From: Ottowia thiooxydans DSM 14619
GTDB lineage: Bacteria; Pseudomonadota; Gammaproteobacteria; Burkholderiales; Burkholderiaceae_C
Direction: 5' to 3'
Assembly: GCF_000422885.1 (NCBI RefSeq)
Contig: NZ_AUGX01000015.1
Span: 1-64,000 of the forward strand
DNA: 64,000 nt
Part shown: in pieces, positions 27,431-36,550 of the stretch
Numbering within the stretch: position 1 is the first letter of the stretch
Layout of the letters: the number at the start of each line of letters is the position of its first letter
The notes under the pieces: model-generated
What the model saw: only the letters and a program-made list of their open reading frames with translations
Told to the model about the DNA's origin: nothing
Databases searched by the model: none
Translations under genes and position numbers: made by a program

Positions 27431-27536
27431 TGTAAGGGTCATCAACCCAAACAGTAAGGATTTACATCGAATATAAGGGGCTTACGCCGCCCGGTCTGAC
27501 AGCAGCAAGAGCTTGCGCGTGTAGGACTTTTCCTAC
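27431..27536. promoter_or_regulatory. cluster of short inverted repeats upstream of the receiver gene
   Basis: In the AT-rich part of the gene-free interval 27346-27644 there are three small palindromes with similar half-sites: GTAAGGATTTAC (27454-27465), TAAGGGGCTTA (27474-27484) and the perfect GTAGGACTTTTCCTAC (27521-27536). A further half-site, GTAAGGG, is at 27432-27438. Centres are about 20 and 50 bp apart. This looks like an array of binding sites for a dimeric regulator, plausibly the NarL-type protein next door. The last palindrome could also be an RNA hairpin. Confidence 0.45.
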
Positions 27537-27644
27537 GCTTTCAGCGAGTGAGGTTGCACAAAAGGCCTTGTTTGGAGCGTGTGTGCTCGAAGGCGCGTTT
27601 CTTGCGAAGTGGCGTAAGTTGGAATACTTCGAGAAACGACGTTC

Positions 27645-28403
27645 TTATGAATGAGCGGTATGGCCACACACTGGGCACGCAGGATCACGCAGCAGCCGCA
27701 TTTCATTGAACTCCGTGCGCAGGGCGTTGATCAGCAACAATCGTCCCACTAGCGGAGAGCCGATTCCGCAGAGTACTTTCAGTGCTTCGGCTGCCTGGAG
27801 CGTGCCCACCATCCCAACGATAGGCGCGAACACACCCATGGTGGAGCAGCGCGCTTCCTCGACCTCCTGCGTGGGAGGAAACACACAGGCATAGCACGGC
27901 GACACGGGGTCTCGCGAGTCATAGACGGAGATCTGGCCATCGAAGCTGATCGCCGCACCGGACACCAGGGGTTTTCGTGTTGCAACGCACGCATGATTGA
28001 GTGCTTGCCGAGTCGCGAAATTGTCGGTGCAGTCGATGGCGATGTCGGCCCGCCCCATCAGTTCGGTGAGCTGTTGTGCATCCACTCGCCGGGCGATGGT
28101 TTCCACGATCACCTCGGGATTGAGGGCGGCGATGGTCTGCCTGGCAGAATCCACCTTGGGAAGACCCACACGCGCTTCAGTGTGAATAATCTGGCGCTGC
28201 AAGTTGGTCAGGTCGACGCTATCGTCATCGACGATAGTCAGGCGACCAACACCCGCACTGGCCAAGTACATCGCCACCGGAGAGCCAAGCCCTCCGGCGC
28301 CCAGGATCAAGGCGTGCGCCTCCAGCAACTTCTGCTGCCCCTCGATGCCTAGTTCATCGAGGAGCAGGTGGCGGGAATAGCGCAGCAGTTGCCGATCATT
28401 CAT
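27645..28403 (-). CDS. moeB: HesA/MoeB/ThiF family adenylyltransferase
   Basis: 252 aa E1-like enzyme that adenylates the C-terminal Gly of a sulfur-carrier protein (MoaD in molybdopterin synthesis, or ThiS). Nucleotide-binding loop GAGGLGSPVAMYLASAGVG (36-54), IDCTDNFATRQALN (about 128), zinc cysteines CYAC (about 171-174) and CPVC near the C-terminus, and the ARCSTMGVFAP segment with the candidate catalytic Cys. MoeB and ThiF cannot be separated with certainty by sequence; this position after ctpA is usual in Burkholderiales. No MoaD or ThiS gene is nearby. Confidence 0.9.
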   Translation of the reverse strand: MNDRQLLRYSRHLLLDELGIEGQQKLLEAHALILGAGGLGSPVAMYLASAGVGRLTIVDDDSVDLTNLQRQIIHTEARVGLPKVDSARQTIAALNPEVIVETIARRVDAQQLTELMGRADIAIDCTDNFATRQALNHACVATRKPLVSGAAISFDGQISVYDSRDPVSPCYACVFPPTQEVEEARCSTMGVFAPIVGMVGTLQAAEALKVLCGIGSPLVGRLLLINALRTEFNEMRLLRDPACPVCGHTAHS

Positions 28404-28421
28404 CGAACCGCCGCTTCTGCA

Positions 28422-29858
28422 TTACTCGGTCTTGGGCTCATCCTTGCGCTCAACCAGAGTCTTGCTGACCTTGACCGGTTGGCCTTTCAGCTGCGCCAAG
28501 CCCTGCAGCAGCGGGAAGTCCTTGTCGCTGCCGTATTCAGGCGGCCTGCGCTGTGCGGCTGGCTTGCGTGATTCTTCCTCAAGCTTCTTCAGCGCTGCTT
28601 CGCGCTCTTTTTCCAGGGCGGGATCTGGTTTCTCGGGCTCGCCGCCCACCACCAGGTGCTTTTGAAGGTCAGCTTCCCGCGTGCGCAGCACGGCGTAAGG
28701 GCTGCCCTCTGCAGTGTCATCGATCATGATGTCGGGCACGATGCCCTTGGCTTGGATCGTTTTGCCGCTCGGTGTGTAGTAGCGTGCCGTGGTGATCTTC
28801 AGTGCGGTGTCCGGCCCAAGAGGGCGAACGGTTTGCACGGAGCCCTTGCCGAAGGTCTGGCTGCCCATGATGGTGGCGCGTTTGTGGTCTTGTAGCGCTC
28901 CGGCCACAATTTCGCTTGCGGAAGCAGAGCCTTCATTGACCAGCACCACCAGGGGGACGGTCTTGAGGGCAGCCGGCAGACGCCGGAGAGGGTCGGCCGT
29001 ACGGCGGCGCATGTAATCTTCTGGACGGGCCTTGAAGATGGACTTGCTTTCCTCGATCTGACCATTAGTGGACACCACGGTCACATTGGCAGGCAGGAAA
29101 GCGGCAGACACTGCGACCGCTGCATCAAGCAGGCCGCCCGGGTCATTGCGCAGGTCCAGCACCAGGCCTTTGAGATTGGGCTCGCGTTTGTAGATGTCTT
29201 CGATCTTGGTGACGAAGTCTTCTACGGTTCGCTCCTGGAACTGCGAGAGGCGCAGCCAAGCGTAGCCAGGCTCAATCACTTTGGCCTTGACCGACTGCGT
29301 GCGGATTTCCTCACGCGTGATGGTGACCGGGAAGGTGCGGCTCTCGTCCTTGCGGAAAATCGTGAGCAGCACCTTGGTGCCTGGCTCGCCCCGCATGCGC
29401 TTGACAGCATCGTTCATGGACAGGCCCTTGACGGCCGTGTCGTCGATCTTGGTGATCAGATCTCCCGGCTTCAGGCCTGCGCGGTCAGCCGGTGAACCCT
29501 CAATAGGCGAAACAATGCGGATCACTCCATCTTCTTGGGTGATCTCAATGCCCACGCCTACGAAACGGCCGGTGGTGCCTTCTCGAAACTCCTTGTAGGA
29601 TTTCTTGTCGAAGTACTGTGAATGGGGGTCGAGGCTGGCGACCATGCCGGAAATGGCGTCAGTGATGAGTTTTTTCTCGTCCACCGGCTCGACATAGTCG
29701 CTTTTGATCATGCCGAAGACCGCAGCCAGTTGCTGCAACTCCTCCAGCGGCAGGGGAGACAGCGTTCCACGTGCCACGGTCTGCAGCGAAACGGTGGCGA
29801 GCGCGCCGGCCAGTGCCCCGGCAGCGACCCAGCCGGCGATTTTGACTTTTTGACTCAT
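28422..29858 (-). CDS. S41 carboxy-terminal processing peptidase
   Basis: 478 aa, exported by an N-terminal signal/anchor (about 5-30). After an N-terminal helical part there is a PDZ domain (about 95-170; GVGIEITQEDGVIRIVSP, PGDLITKID) and the S41 serine protease core with the Ser-Lys dyad in GSASASEIVAGAL (Ser about 310) and SQTFGKGSVQT (Lys about 335). The C-terminal tail is charged. It cleaves substrate C-termini in the periplasm. It lies between gpmA and moeB on the same strand. Confidence 0.95.
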   Translation of the reverse strand: MSQKVKIAGWVAAGALAGALATVSLQTVARGTLSPLPLEELQQLAAVFGMIKSDYVEPVDEKKLITDAISGMVASLDPHSQYFDKKSYKEFREGTTGRFVGVGIEITQEDGVIRIVSPIEGSPADRAGLKPGDLITKIDDTAVKGLSMNDAVKRMRGEPGTKVLLTIFRKDESRTFPVTITREEIRTQSVKAKVIEPGYAWLRLSQFQERTVEDFVTKIEDIYKREPNLKGLVLDLRNDPGGLLDAAVAVSAAFLPANVTVVSTNGQIEESKSIFKARPEDYMRRRTADPLRRLPAALKTVPLVVLVNEGSASASEIVAGALQDHKRATIMGSQTFGKGSVQTVRPLGPDTALKITTARYYTPSGKTIQAKGIVPDIMIDDTAEGSPYAVLRTREADLQKHLVVGGEPEKPDPALEKEREAALKKLEEESRKPAAQRRPPEYGSDKDFPLLQGLAQLKGQPVKVSKTLVERKDEPKTE

Positions 29859-29878
29859 GGCGTTGCGGTTCCTGGGTT

Positions 29879-29898
29879 GATCGAGGTCTGCCTCGATC
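29879..29898. promoter_or_regulatory. perfect 8 bp inverted repeat upstream of the S41 peptidase gene
   Basis: GATCGAGG (29879-29886) and CCTCGATC (29891-29898) flank TCTG, 21 bp upstream of the peptidase start and about 100 bp after gpmA. There is no T-tract on either strand. It could be an operator or a leader-RNA hairpin. Confidence 0.35.
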
Positions 29899-29996
29899 CA
29901 ATATACATGTTTGCTTGTCTTGGGGTACGCCAGACTCCGCTTAGTTCCGTGTTTCCCCAGGCTTTTCGCGGGGTTTACGGAGCGCGGACCGTATTC

Positions 29997-30740
29997 TCAG
30001 GCTTTCCCTTGGCTGGCGACTGCTGCTGCTGCCTTGGCGGCTGCTTCTGCGTCGCCCAGGTAATAGCGGCGAATAGGCTTTAAATTGGCGTCAAGTTCGT
30101 AGACCAGCGGGATGCCGTTAGGGATGTTCAGTCCCACGATCTCGGACTCGGGGATGTCGTCCAGGTATTTCACCAGTGCGCGGATTGAGTTGCCGTGAGC
30201 GGCAATCAGTAGCCGTTTGCCGGCCGATATGGCGGGCGCCATGGATTCGTTCCAGAACGGCAGCACACGTGCCACGGTATCTTTCAGGCATTCGGTGAGC
30301 GGAATTTCATCGGCTTTCAGTTTGGCGTAACGAACGTCGCCCCGCTCGCTGCGGGGGTCGGTGGGTTCCAGCGCAGGCGGAGGCGTGTCGTAGCTTCGGC
30401 GCCAGACGAGTACCTGCTCGTCTCCGTACTGTTTGGCCATGTCTGCCTTGTTCAGGCCCTGCAGGGCGCCGTAGTGGCGCTCATTGAGGCGCCAGTGCTT
30501 GACGGTAGGCAGCCAAGCGCTGTCCATTTCGTCCAGCGTATGCCAGAGTGTGTGTATAGCGCGCTTGAGCACACTGGTGTAGGCCACATCGAATTCGTAG
30601 CCCTCGGCCTTGAGTAGCCGGCCGGCCTGCTTGGCCTGTTCGATGCCGGTGGGCGTCAGATCGACGTCTGTCCAGCCGGTAAAGCGGTTTTCTAAATTCC
30701 AGGTGGATTCGCCGTGGCGTATCAGAACAAGCTTGTGCAT
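29997..30740 (-). CDS. gpmA: 2,3-bisphosphoglycerate-dependent phosphoglycerate mutase
   Basis: 247 aa from ATG 30740 ([13 protein letters not shown]); the frame is open to 30785 but the extra 15 residues are not conserved-looking. Glycolysis/gluconeogenesis: interconverts 2- and 3-phosphoglycerate. Catalytic motif LIRHGEST (phospho-His10), then [16 protein letters not shown] (about 85-100) and [10 protein letters not shown] near residue 184. Length matches the dPGM family. Divergent from the rhodanese gene across about 107 bp. Confidence 0.97.
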   Translation of the reverse strand: MHKLVLIRHGESTWNLENRFTGWTDVDLTPTGIEQAKQAGRLLKAEGYEFDVAYTSVLKRAIHTLWHTLDEMDSAWLPTVKHWRLNERHYGALQGLNKADMAKQYGDEQVLVWRRSYDTPPPALEPTDPRSERGDVRYAKLKADEIPLTECLKDTVARVLPFWNESMAPAISAGKRLLIAAHGNSIRALVKYLDDIPESEIVGLNIPNGIPLVYELDANLKPIRRYYLGDAEAAAKAAAAVASQGKA

Positions 30741-30847
30741 GGGAGGGCCGATTAGGGCTAAAACATTCGAGGATGAACCCGACATTCTAGAATCTCGCCT
30801 GGAGTGCTGCTGATGCGGCCCGTTTTTTTATTAAAAGGAACAGTTAA

Positions 30848-31255
30848 GTGAATTTCTTGATCGCGAACTGGACGCTGATATTGCTGGCCCTCGTTTCCGG
30901 CGGTCTGCTGGCGTGGCCCCTGATTTCCGGCGGCCGTGCGGCGGGCGCGCTGACGCCAACCGCGGCAGTGCAATTGATGAACCGGGAGAAGGCTGTGGTG
31001 GTCGACGTGTGCGAGACGGCTGAGTACGCCGCTGGCCATGTGACCGGCGCCAAGAACATTCCGTTGGCTGAACTGGAGGCCAAACTGCCCACGACGGTCA
31101 AAAACAAAACGCTGCCGCTCATTTTGGTGTGCGCCTCGGGTGCGCGTTCTGCCCGCGCCGTGGGTGTGGCCAGGAAGCTTGGCTACGAGAAGGCGCAATC
31201 GCTGGGTGGCGGTATGAAGGCCTGGCGTGACGCTAACTTGCCGGTAGAGACATGA
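30848..31255 (+). CDS. membrane-anchored rhodanese-domain protein
   Basis: 135 aa from a GTG start (30848), preceded by AAAAGGAAC. An N-terminal transmembrane segment (about 8-26) anchors a single rhodanese domain (36-133) with the active-site loop VCASGARS (Cys95) and the WRDANLP end. It probably handles sulfane sulfur. It overlaps the next gene (glutaredoxin) by 4 bp and starts the rhodanese-grxC-secB-gpsA series that is standard in Burkholderiales. Confidence 0.93.
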   Translation: MNFLIANWTLILLALVSGGLLAWPLISGGRAAGALTPTAAVQLMNREKAVVVDVCETAEYAAGHVTGAKNIPLAELEAKLPTTVKNKTLPLILVCASGARSARAVGVARKLGYEKAQSLGGGMKAWRDANLPVET

Positions 31256-31626
31256 AGTTCCAAGCGGCGTCAGGTACCTTTTTTATCCGAATCGCAGTAG
31301 CCGCCAGTGTTTTTCTGTTCGGTGCATCATGGGCAACCGCACAGCAGCCTGAAAGAGTTAAAGCCATGCAGATAGTCAAAATGTATTCCACGGGCACGTG
31401 CCCTTACTGCATCCGTGCCAAGCAAATTCTGAAGAGCAAGGGTGTCGATCAGATCGAGGAGGTCCGCGTTGATCTCGATCCTTCGCAGCGTAATGTCATG
31501 GCCGAGATCACTGGCCGGCGTACCGTGCCGCAGATCTTTATCGGTGGCACGCATGTGGGCGGGCATGATGATCTGGTAGCACTGGATGCACGGGGAGGGC
31601 TGGACCCCCTTCTGGCGGGTCGGTAA
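31252..31626 (+). CDS. grxC: glutaredoxin 3 (GrxC), with possible N-terminal signal extension
   Basis: The glutaredoxin domain carries the dithiol active site CPYC (50-53 in the long form), TVPQIF and GGHDDL, all typical of GrxC. Two starts are possible. ATG 31252 overlaps the rhodanese stop (ATGA) and gives a 124-aa protein whose first 30 residues look like a Sec signal (FIRIAVAASVFLFGASWATA). ATG 31366 has AAAGAG upstream and gives 86 aa, the usual size of cytosolic GrxC. Both may be used. A palindromic repeat lies 13 bp after the stop. Confidence 0.93.
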   Translation: MKFQAASGTFFIRIAVAASVFLFGASWATAQQPERVKAMQIVKMYSTGTCPYCIRAKQILKSKGVDQIEEVRVDLDPSQRNVMAEITGRRTVPQIFIGGTHVGGHDDLVALDARGGLDPLLAGR

Positions 31627-31639
31627 ATTCTTGAGGGCA

Positions 31640-31733
31640 CTAGGAGGCTGTGGGACTTGGAGCGCCGATAGCGAAAATGGACCGCTGCGGCCCATTTGCA
31701 GCCGGCGATTTCCAAGTCCGACAGCCTCCTAGG
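31640..31733. repeat. 94 bp palindromic element, short copy
   Basis: The element starts CTAGGAGGCTGTGGGACTTGG and ends with the near-perfect complement. It equals the reverse complement of the 8718-8888 element except that about 77 bp of the middle is missing; the junction falls at GAAAATGG, which occurs on both sides of the missing part in the long copy. Inside, ATGG-CCGC/GCGG-CCAT forms a secondary hairpin. The rest of the grxC-secB gap (31627-31915) holds no gene. Confidence 0.9.
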
Positions 31734-31915
31734 ACGAGCATGTCACCGGCTGCTGAGATAATGCTCCCGTACGCTTCCTAGGCGCATCAACTTGTTTAGC
31801 ATTTGTCACGGGTATCCGGATAGATGGCGAACATGTTCCAAGGGCCTTTTCAGGCCAGTGCTGCAGCGGGCATCCCTGCAGCGCGTTTATTTACAAATAC
31901 CAACCGAGAATCCTT

Positions 31916-32356
31916 ATGGCTGATCCCGTGTTCAACATCCAGCGCGTGTACCTCAAAGAGGCTTCACTGGAGCAACCCAATTCACCTGGCATCTTGCTGG
32001 AATCGGAGCAGCCATCCGTAGAGATCAATCTTGGCGTCAATGTCGAGAACGTCACTGAAGGCATCTTCGAGGTCTGTGTGAGTGCCACCGTGCAAACCAA
32101 GATTCAGGACAGGACTGTGTTCCTGGCTGAATGCAAGCAAGCCGGCATTTTTGAAATCCGCGACGTTCCTGAAGACCAGATGGGTGCCGTTGTGGGTATT
32201 GCCTGCCCGCAGATCGTCTATCCCTACCTGCGCGGCAACGTGGCAGACCTGATTACGCGCGCTGGTTTCCCGCCCGTGCATCTGGCTGAGATCAATTTCC
32301 AGTCCATGTATGAGCAACAGCAACAAGGCGCTGGCGCGTCTGTTGTCACTCAGTAA
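31916..32356 (+). CDS. secB: protein-export chaperone SecB
   Basis: 146 aa. The tetrameric cytosolic chaperone keeps precursor proteins unfolded and passes them to SecA. The family pattern is clear: [17 protein letters not shown] at the start, [23 protein letters not shown] in the middle and [24 protein letters not shown] (split here as [11 protein letters not shown] and [14 protein letters not shown]). Length is typical. It is followed by gpsA after 27 bp. Confidence 0.97.
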   Translation: MADPVFNIQRVYLKEASLEQPNSPGILLESEQPSVEINLGVNVENVTEGIFEVCVSATVQTKIQDRTVFLAECKQAGIFEIRDVPEDQMGAVVGIACPQIVYPYLRGNVADLITRAGFPPVHLAEINFQSMYEQQQQGAGASVVTQ

Positions 32357-32383
32357 TCAAGTCTTGACGGTTTTTGTCCAGGC

Positions 32384-33409
32384 ATGAAGATCGTCATTAT
32401 TGGCGCAGGGGCTTTTGGTACAGCCATCGCAGTGAGTGCTTGCCGGAATCCGGCCGGGCACTCGGTGGAGCTGTGGGCGAGGGATGAATCCCAGGCCGCT
32501 GTCTTGCACAGCGAACGCCAGAATGCGCGTTATCTGCCTGGCATTCCACTGCCCCACGAACTGCTGGTGCGCGGGGGTGATGCGGGCACCCTGGCGGCCC
32601 ATAGCGGCTGGGTTGACTTGGTGGTGGTGGCCACTCCAATGGCCGGGCTGCGGCAGGTACTCACCTCGCTGCGAGGAACCAGGGCGCCCATTGCCTGGCT
32701 CTGTAAGGGCTTTGAGCCTGCGCAGGACGAGGCCGCCCCCTATCCCTTTGGCTTGTTGCCTCACGAGGTGCAGCGGCAAGCCGCGCCCGAACTGCTCGCT
32801 GGAGCGCTCAGCGGCCCCAGCTTTGCGCAGGAAGTCGCACGTGGTCAGCCCACGGCGCTGGTGGCTACCAGCCGGCATGCGGAGGTGCGCGACGCACTGG
32901 TTGCCGCTTTCCACGGCCTGACTTTGCGCGTGTACGCCAATGATGATTTGCCAGGCGTTGAAGTGGGCGGGGCAGTCAAGAATGTGTTGGCCATTGCCAC
33001 CGGCCTGGCTGACGGCATGAACCTGGGTCTGAATGCGCGCGCTGCCCTCATCACCCGCGGCCTGGCCGAAATGTCCCGCCTGGGGCAAGCGCTTGGTGGG
33101 CGTGCAGACACATTCATGGGACTGTCTGGCCTGGGAGATCTGGTGCTGACGGCTACCGGAGATCTGAGCCGCAATCGCCGGGTGGGGTTATTGCTGGCTG
33201 AAGGCAAGACGGTGGGTGAGGCCGTGAAGTCGCTCGGGCATGTGGCTGAAGGCGTCTATTGCGCACGTACCGTGTTGCAGCGGGCACGCCATGTGGGTGT
33301 GGAGATGCCCATTACTGAAAATGTGGTGGCTCTGCTGGATGGAGAGCTCAAGCCGGTGGAAGCGGTGGCCGCGCTGATGGGTCGCGACCCTAAGGGCGAA
33401 CTGCTTTGA
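32384..33409 (+). CDS. gpsA: NAD(P)-dependent glycerol-3-phosphate dehydrogenase
   Basis: 341 aa. It reduces dihydroxyacetone phosphate to sn-glycerol 3-phosphate for phospholipid synthesis. Rossmann loop [10 protein letters not shown] (7-16), the [18 protein letters not shown] motif (about 141-158), catalytic Lys in [13 protein letters not shown] (about 200) and [18 protein letters not shown] (about 222). Length is typical. Convergent with panC, 27 bp apart. Confidence 0.97.
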   Translation: MKIVIIGAGAFGTAIAVSACRNPAGHSVELWARDESQAAVLHSERQNARYLPGIPLPHELLVRGGDAGTLAAHSGWVDLVVVATPMAGLRQVLTSLRGTRAPIAWLCKGFEPAQDEAAPYPFGLLPHEVQRQAAPELLAGALSGPSFAQEVARGQPTALVATSRHAEVRDALVAAFHGLTLRVYANDDLPGVEVGGAVKNVLAIATGLADGMNLGLNARAALITRGLAEMSRLGQALGGRADTFMGLSGLGDLVLTATGDLSRNRRVGLLLAEGKTVGEAVKSLGHVAEGVYCARTVLQRARHVGVEMPITENVVALLDGELKPVEAVAALMGRDPKGELL

Positions 33410-33436
33410 GAGCCTTCCGCCGAGATGCCCGGCTGA

Positions 33437-34285
33437 TCAGATTTCCAGGTTGTCTATCAGGCGCGTAGCGCCAATCCGCGCTGCGCCCAGGGCTACCAGG
33501 TCGCCTGCACCATCTCCTGCCTGAGGTGGCTGCAGATCGCTGCGGCGGCGGACGGTGAGGTAGTCGGGCTGCCAGCCAAGCGCTGCCAGATTTTGCATGG
33601 CGGCTGCTTCCAGTTTTAATAGTTGCGCAGTTGAAGCTGTGGCTGCCTCAAGGGCCAGGACTTGTAGCGCCTGCGGCAATTGCAGGGCTTGACTACGGTC
33701 AGCGGCGCTCAGGTAGCCATTGCGGGAGCTGAGTGCCAGACCATCGGCCGCGCGTTCGATCTCATGGCCCACGATGTCAATCGGTAGCGCAAACTGACGC
33801 ACCATATGGCGGATCACCATGAGTTGCTGGTAGTCCTTCTTGCCAAAGACCGCTGTGCCGTGGGCCTTGCCTGCAAAAACGGCCATGAAAAGCTTCATCA
33901 CGACCGTGGCCACCCCGGTGAAGAACCCGGGGCGAAATTCGCCTTCCAGCAGATCGGCCAGAACGGGATCGGGTTGCACCTTGAAGACCTGCGGCTCGGG
34001 GTACAGATCCTTTTCGCGCGGCGCGAACAGCACGTCACAGCCTGCGACCTCCAGCTTTTGGCTGTCGTCGCCGAAGGTGCGTGGGTAGCTGTCGAAATCT
34101 TCATGCGGTAAGAACTGAAGGCGATTGACGAAGATGCTGGCCACCGTGGCATCGCCCAGCGGCTTCGCTTGTTCCACCAGCGCCAGATGACCAGCGTGCA
34201 GGTTGCCCATGGTGGGTACGAACGATGGACGGGTGGTGTGGCGAAGTGCGTGGCGTAGTTCGGCGATGGAGTGGACGATTTGCAT
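33437..34285 (-). CDS. panC: pantothenate synthetase
   Basis: 282 aa. It joins pantoate and beta-alanine using ATP. Motifs: [16 protein letters not shown] with the HxGH signature (HAGH, 30-33), [23 protein letters not shown] (about 146-161) and [10 protein letters not shown] (about 178). In related genomes panC is near scpA; here a permease gene and a repeat field lie between the two. Confidence 0.97.
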   Translation of the reverse strand: MQIVHSIAELRHALRHTTRPSFVPTMGNLHAGHLALVEQAKPLGDATVASIFVNRLQFLPHEDFDSYPRTFGDDSQKLEVAGCDVLFAPREKDLYPEPQVFKVQPDPVLADLLEGEFRPGFFTGVATVVMKLFMAVFAGKAHGTAVFGKKDYQQLMVIRHMVRQFALPIDIVGHEIERAADGLALSSRNGYLSAADRSQALQLPQALQVLALEAATASTAQLLKLEAAAMQNLAALGWQPDYLTVRRRSDLQPPQAGDGAGDLVALGAARIGATRLIDNLEI

Positions 34286-34429
34286 GAAAGTCGGTGTGTG
34301 TGGTCAGGAGCGGTTCTGGCGTGCCCATTTTCTGGGCTGCACGTTTATTAAATTGAGAACGTTTTTCGTAAGTTTGAAGTGTGAATTGCCCGGGATAATC
34401 AAGAGTTTGGCTGGAGAAAATCGCTGTTC

Positions 34430-35839
34430 ATGAGCACTTTTGCTATCGTTTTATCCCTGTTGCTGCTGATGTTCTTTGCCTATCGCGGCTACACAGTGCT
34501 GCTCTTGGCGCCCATCATGGCGATATTGGCAGTGCTGCTGTCCGGTGATGTGGCCCAGGTATTGCCCATCTACACCGAAACCTTCATGCGCGCGATGGGC
34601 AACTATATGCTCGCGTTCTTCCCCATTTTCCTGCTGGGTGCGCTATTTGGCCAACTCATGGCAGATTCCGGCGCCGCCATGGCGATCGCCAAATGGATTG
34701 AACGCACGCTCGGCAGCAAGTACGCCAGTCTGACTGTGGTGCTGGCATGCGCCATTTTGACCTATGGCGGCGTGTCGCTCTTTGTGGTTGCTTTTGCCAT
34801 CTACCCCATTGCCAAGTCATTGTTCCGCGATGCCGACATTCCCAAGCGTTTGGTCGTGCCGGCCATCGCGCTGGGCTCGTTTACCTTCACGATGACGGCT
34901 TTGCCGGGAACGCCTTCCATTCAGAACGCCATGCCGATTCCTTACTTCGGCACCAATACCTTCGCCGCACCTGGCCTGGGCTTGATTGGCGGCTTGATCA
35001 TGTTCTCTCTGGGGATGCTGTGGCTGCGTTCACGCGAGCGGAAGGCGCGCGCTGGCGGTGAGGGCTATGGCCAGCACGAGGACGAGGCCATCCCGCCAAA
35101 CGCCGCTGAAGTGGTGGGCATGAGCGGAGAAAGTGGCCGTCCTATGCCGCTGTTTCTGGCGCTGCTGCCATTGGTGCTGGTGATCGGCATCAACGCGCTG
35201 TTCACCTACGCCATTTTTCCGGGCAAGGATTGGAGTTTCATGGAGCAGAGCTTTCCGCATCTCGCTCCCTCCCGGCAAGCAGGCATGTGGGCCTTGATCA
35301 TTGCGCTCGCTACCTCCATCGTCGTGCTGCTGTTCGCTGGTTTTGGCCGCTGGGCCAATCTGCGGGAAAGCATCAACAAGGGCGTTCTGGGTTCTATGCT
35401 GCCTATCTTCAACACTGCATCCGAAGTAGGTTACGGCGCGGTTATTGCCGGGCTGGCGGGTTTCACGCTTATCCGCGATGCGGTACTGAATGTCTCCACC
35501 AATCCCTTGATTTCAGAGGCTGTCGCCATGAACGTGCTGTCCGGTATCACCGGCTCATCCTCGGGAGGGTTGTCGATCGCATTGCAGACCCTGGGGGCTG
35601 ATTACCTTCGCATGGCCAATGAAGCAGGCATCAGCCCGGATCTGCTGCATAGGGTGGCTGTGATGTCAGCCGGTGTATTTGATTCGCTCCCGCATTGCGG
35701 CGCGGTGATCACGCTGCTTTCGATCTGCAAGTTGACGCACAGGCAGTCGTATCTGAATCTGGCTGCGATGACTATTGGGGCGCCCTTGATTGCGTTGGCG
35801 GTGGTTATTGCTTTGGGGACGGTGTTTGGGAGTTTTTGA
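34430..35839 (+). CDS. GntP-family permease
   Basis: 469 aa, about 12-14 transmembrane segments, of the gluconate:H+ symporter (GntP) family. Family features: N-terminal LAPIMAILAVLLSG, YGGVSLFVVAFAIYP (about 105-119), the ALPGTPSIQNAMPI segment (about 160-173), SGSSSGGLSIAL-type motif near residue 375 and FDSLPHCGAVITLL near 414. Substrates in the family include gluconate, glycerate, lactate-type and hydroxybutyrate-type acids. Monocistronic, between panC and the repeat field. Confidence 0.92.
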   Translation: MSTFAIVLSLLLLMFFAYRGYTVLLLAPIMAILAVLLSGDVAQVLPIYTETFMRAMGNYMLAFFPIFLLGALFGQLMADSGAAMAIAKWIERTLGSKYASLTVVLACAILTYGGVSLFVVAFAIYPIAKSLFRDADIPKRLVVPAIALGSFTFTMTALPGTPSIQNAMPIPYFGTNTFAAPGLGLIGGLIMFSLGMLWLRSRERKARAGGEGYGQHEDEAIPPNAAEVVGMSGESGRPMPLFLALLPLVLVIGINALFTYAIFPGKDWSFMEQSFPHLAPSRQAGMWALIIALATSIVVLLFAGFGRWANLRESINKGVLGSMLPIFNTASEVGYGAVIAGLAGFTLIRDAVLNVSTNPLISEAVAMNVLSGITGSSSGGLSIALQTLGADYLRMANEAGISPDLLHRVAVMSAGVFDSLPHCGAVITLLSICKLTHRQSYLNLAAMTIGAPLIALAVVIALGTVFGSF

Positions 35840-35942
35840 TGAGCGGGAGATGGGTCGCCATTTGAACTCACGCTTGCGGGAGAGCCTGATGCAAACACGC
35901 CTGTCGGCTTGAGCCCCGGAACCCGAGGCGGTGGACTGGTTT

Positions 35943-36405
35943 TACCCCCTCTCCCGCATGCGGGAGAGGGCGGGGGTGAGGGCGAGCGGCGGTCGATTGA
36001 AGCGCTGCGGTTGCTAGTTACCCTTCGTTCTTTTTCCGAGGTCGGAGGCCGGGAATGCCCCCGGCAGTGCACCTACGTTTCTTTGCTCGCCAAAGAAATG
36101 TAGGCCAAAGAAAGGCGACCCCGCCGGACGCGTCCCTGCGCTGCGCTCCGGGCAGCCTGCGATGCTCGTTCGAGGGGCGGTGCAGCCGAACTCACTGCGT
36201 TCACTTCGTTCTCTACGTTCAAACAGCGGCTGCAAGCTAGTTCACGAAGCAAGAGCATCTTTCAGTGCTCTTGCCCGCCCCTCGCCCTCCGCTTCTCAGC
36301 GCGGCCAGAGGGGTGGGGAGCCTGACTCGGGCCATTGCTACGCTCGGCCCTGCACTGTCAGTCGCAAGCGAAGGGCTTACCCCCTCTCCCGCAGGCGGGA
36401 GAGGG
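35943..36405 (-). repeat. dispersed ~400 bp repeat, copy 2 (inverted relative to copy 1)
   Basis: Reverse-complementary to 93-535 over nearly the whole length. It is bounded by perfect REP-like palindromes: CCCTCTCCCGC/GCGGGAGAGGG at 35947-35970 (loop AT) and the same arms at 36382-36405 (loop AG). The internal ORF remnant on the minus strand (36073-36258) begins MLLLRELAC, as in copy 1, but diverges and stops early. It follows the GntP gene by about 100 bp. Confidence 0.87.
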
Positions 36406-36527
36406 AGGGGTGAGGGTCAGCGTCTCAAGCACCACCATCCTTTTCAGGCCCACATCGGCAGGATTATTTCGGACATCATGCGCGCTAAAAGGAGCTCCTT
36501 CATCATGGATGCCTACCCTCACCCCAG

Positions 36528-36549
36528 CCCTCCCGCTTGCGGGAGAGGG
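36528..36549. repeat. isolated REP-like palindrome
   Basis: CCCTCCCGC then TT then GCGGGAGAGGG: the same arm sequence that bounds the ~400 bp repeat, here without the core. The 120 bp between 36406 and 36527 hold no recognisable gene. Confidence 0.7.
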
Positions 36550-36550
36550 A

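Noticed and set aside
27645-28403. ThiF versus MoeB naming
   Set aside because: I kept moeB as the usual name at this synteny, but thiamine sulfur transfer cannot be excluded; no separate finding is warranted.
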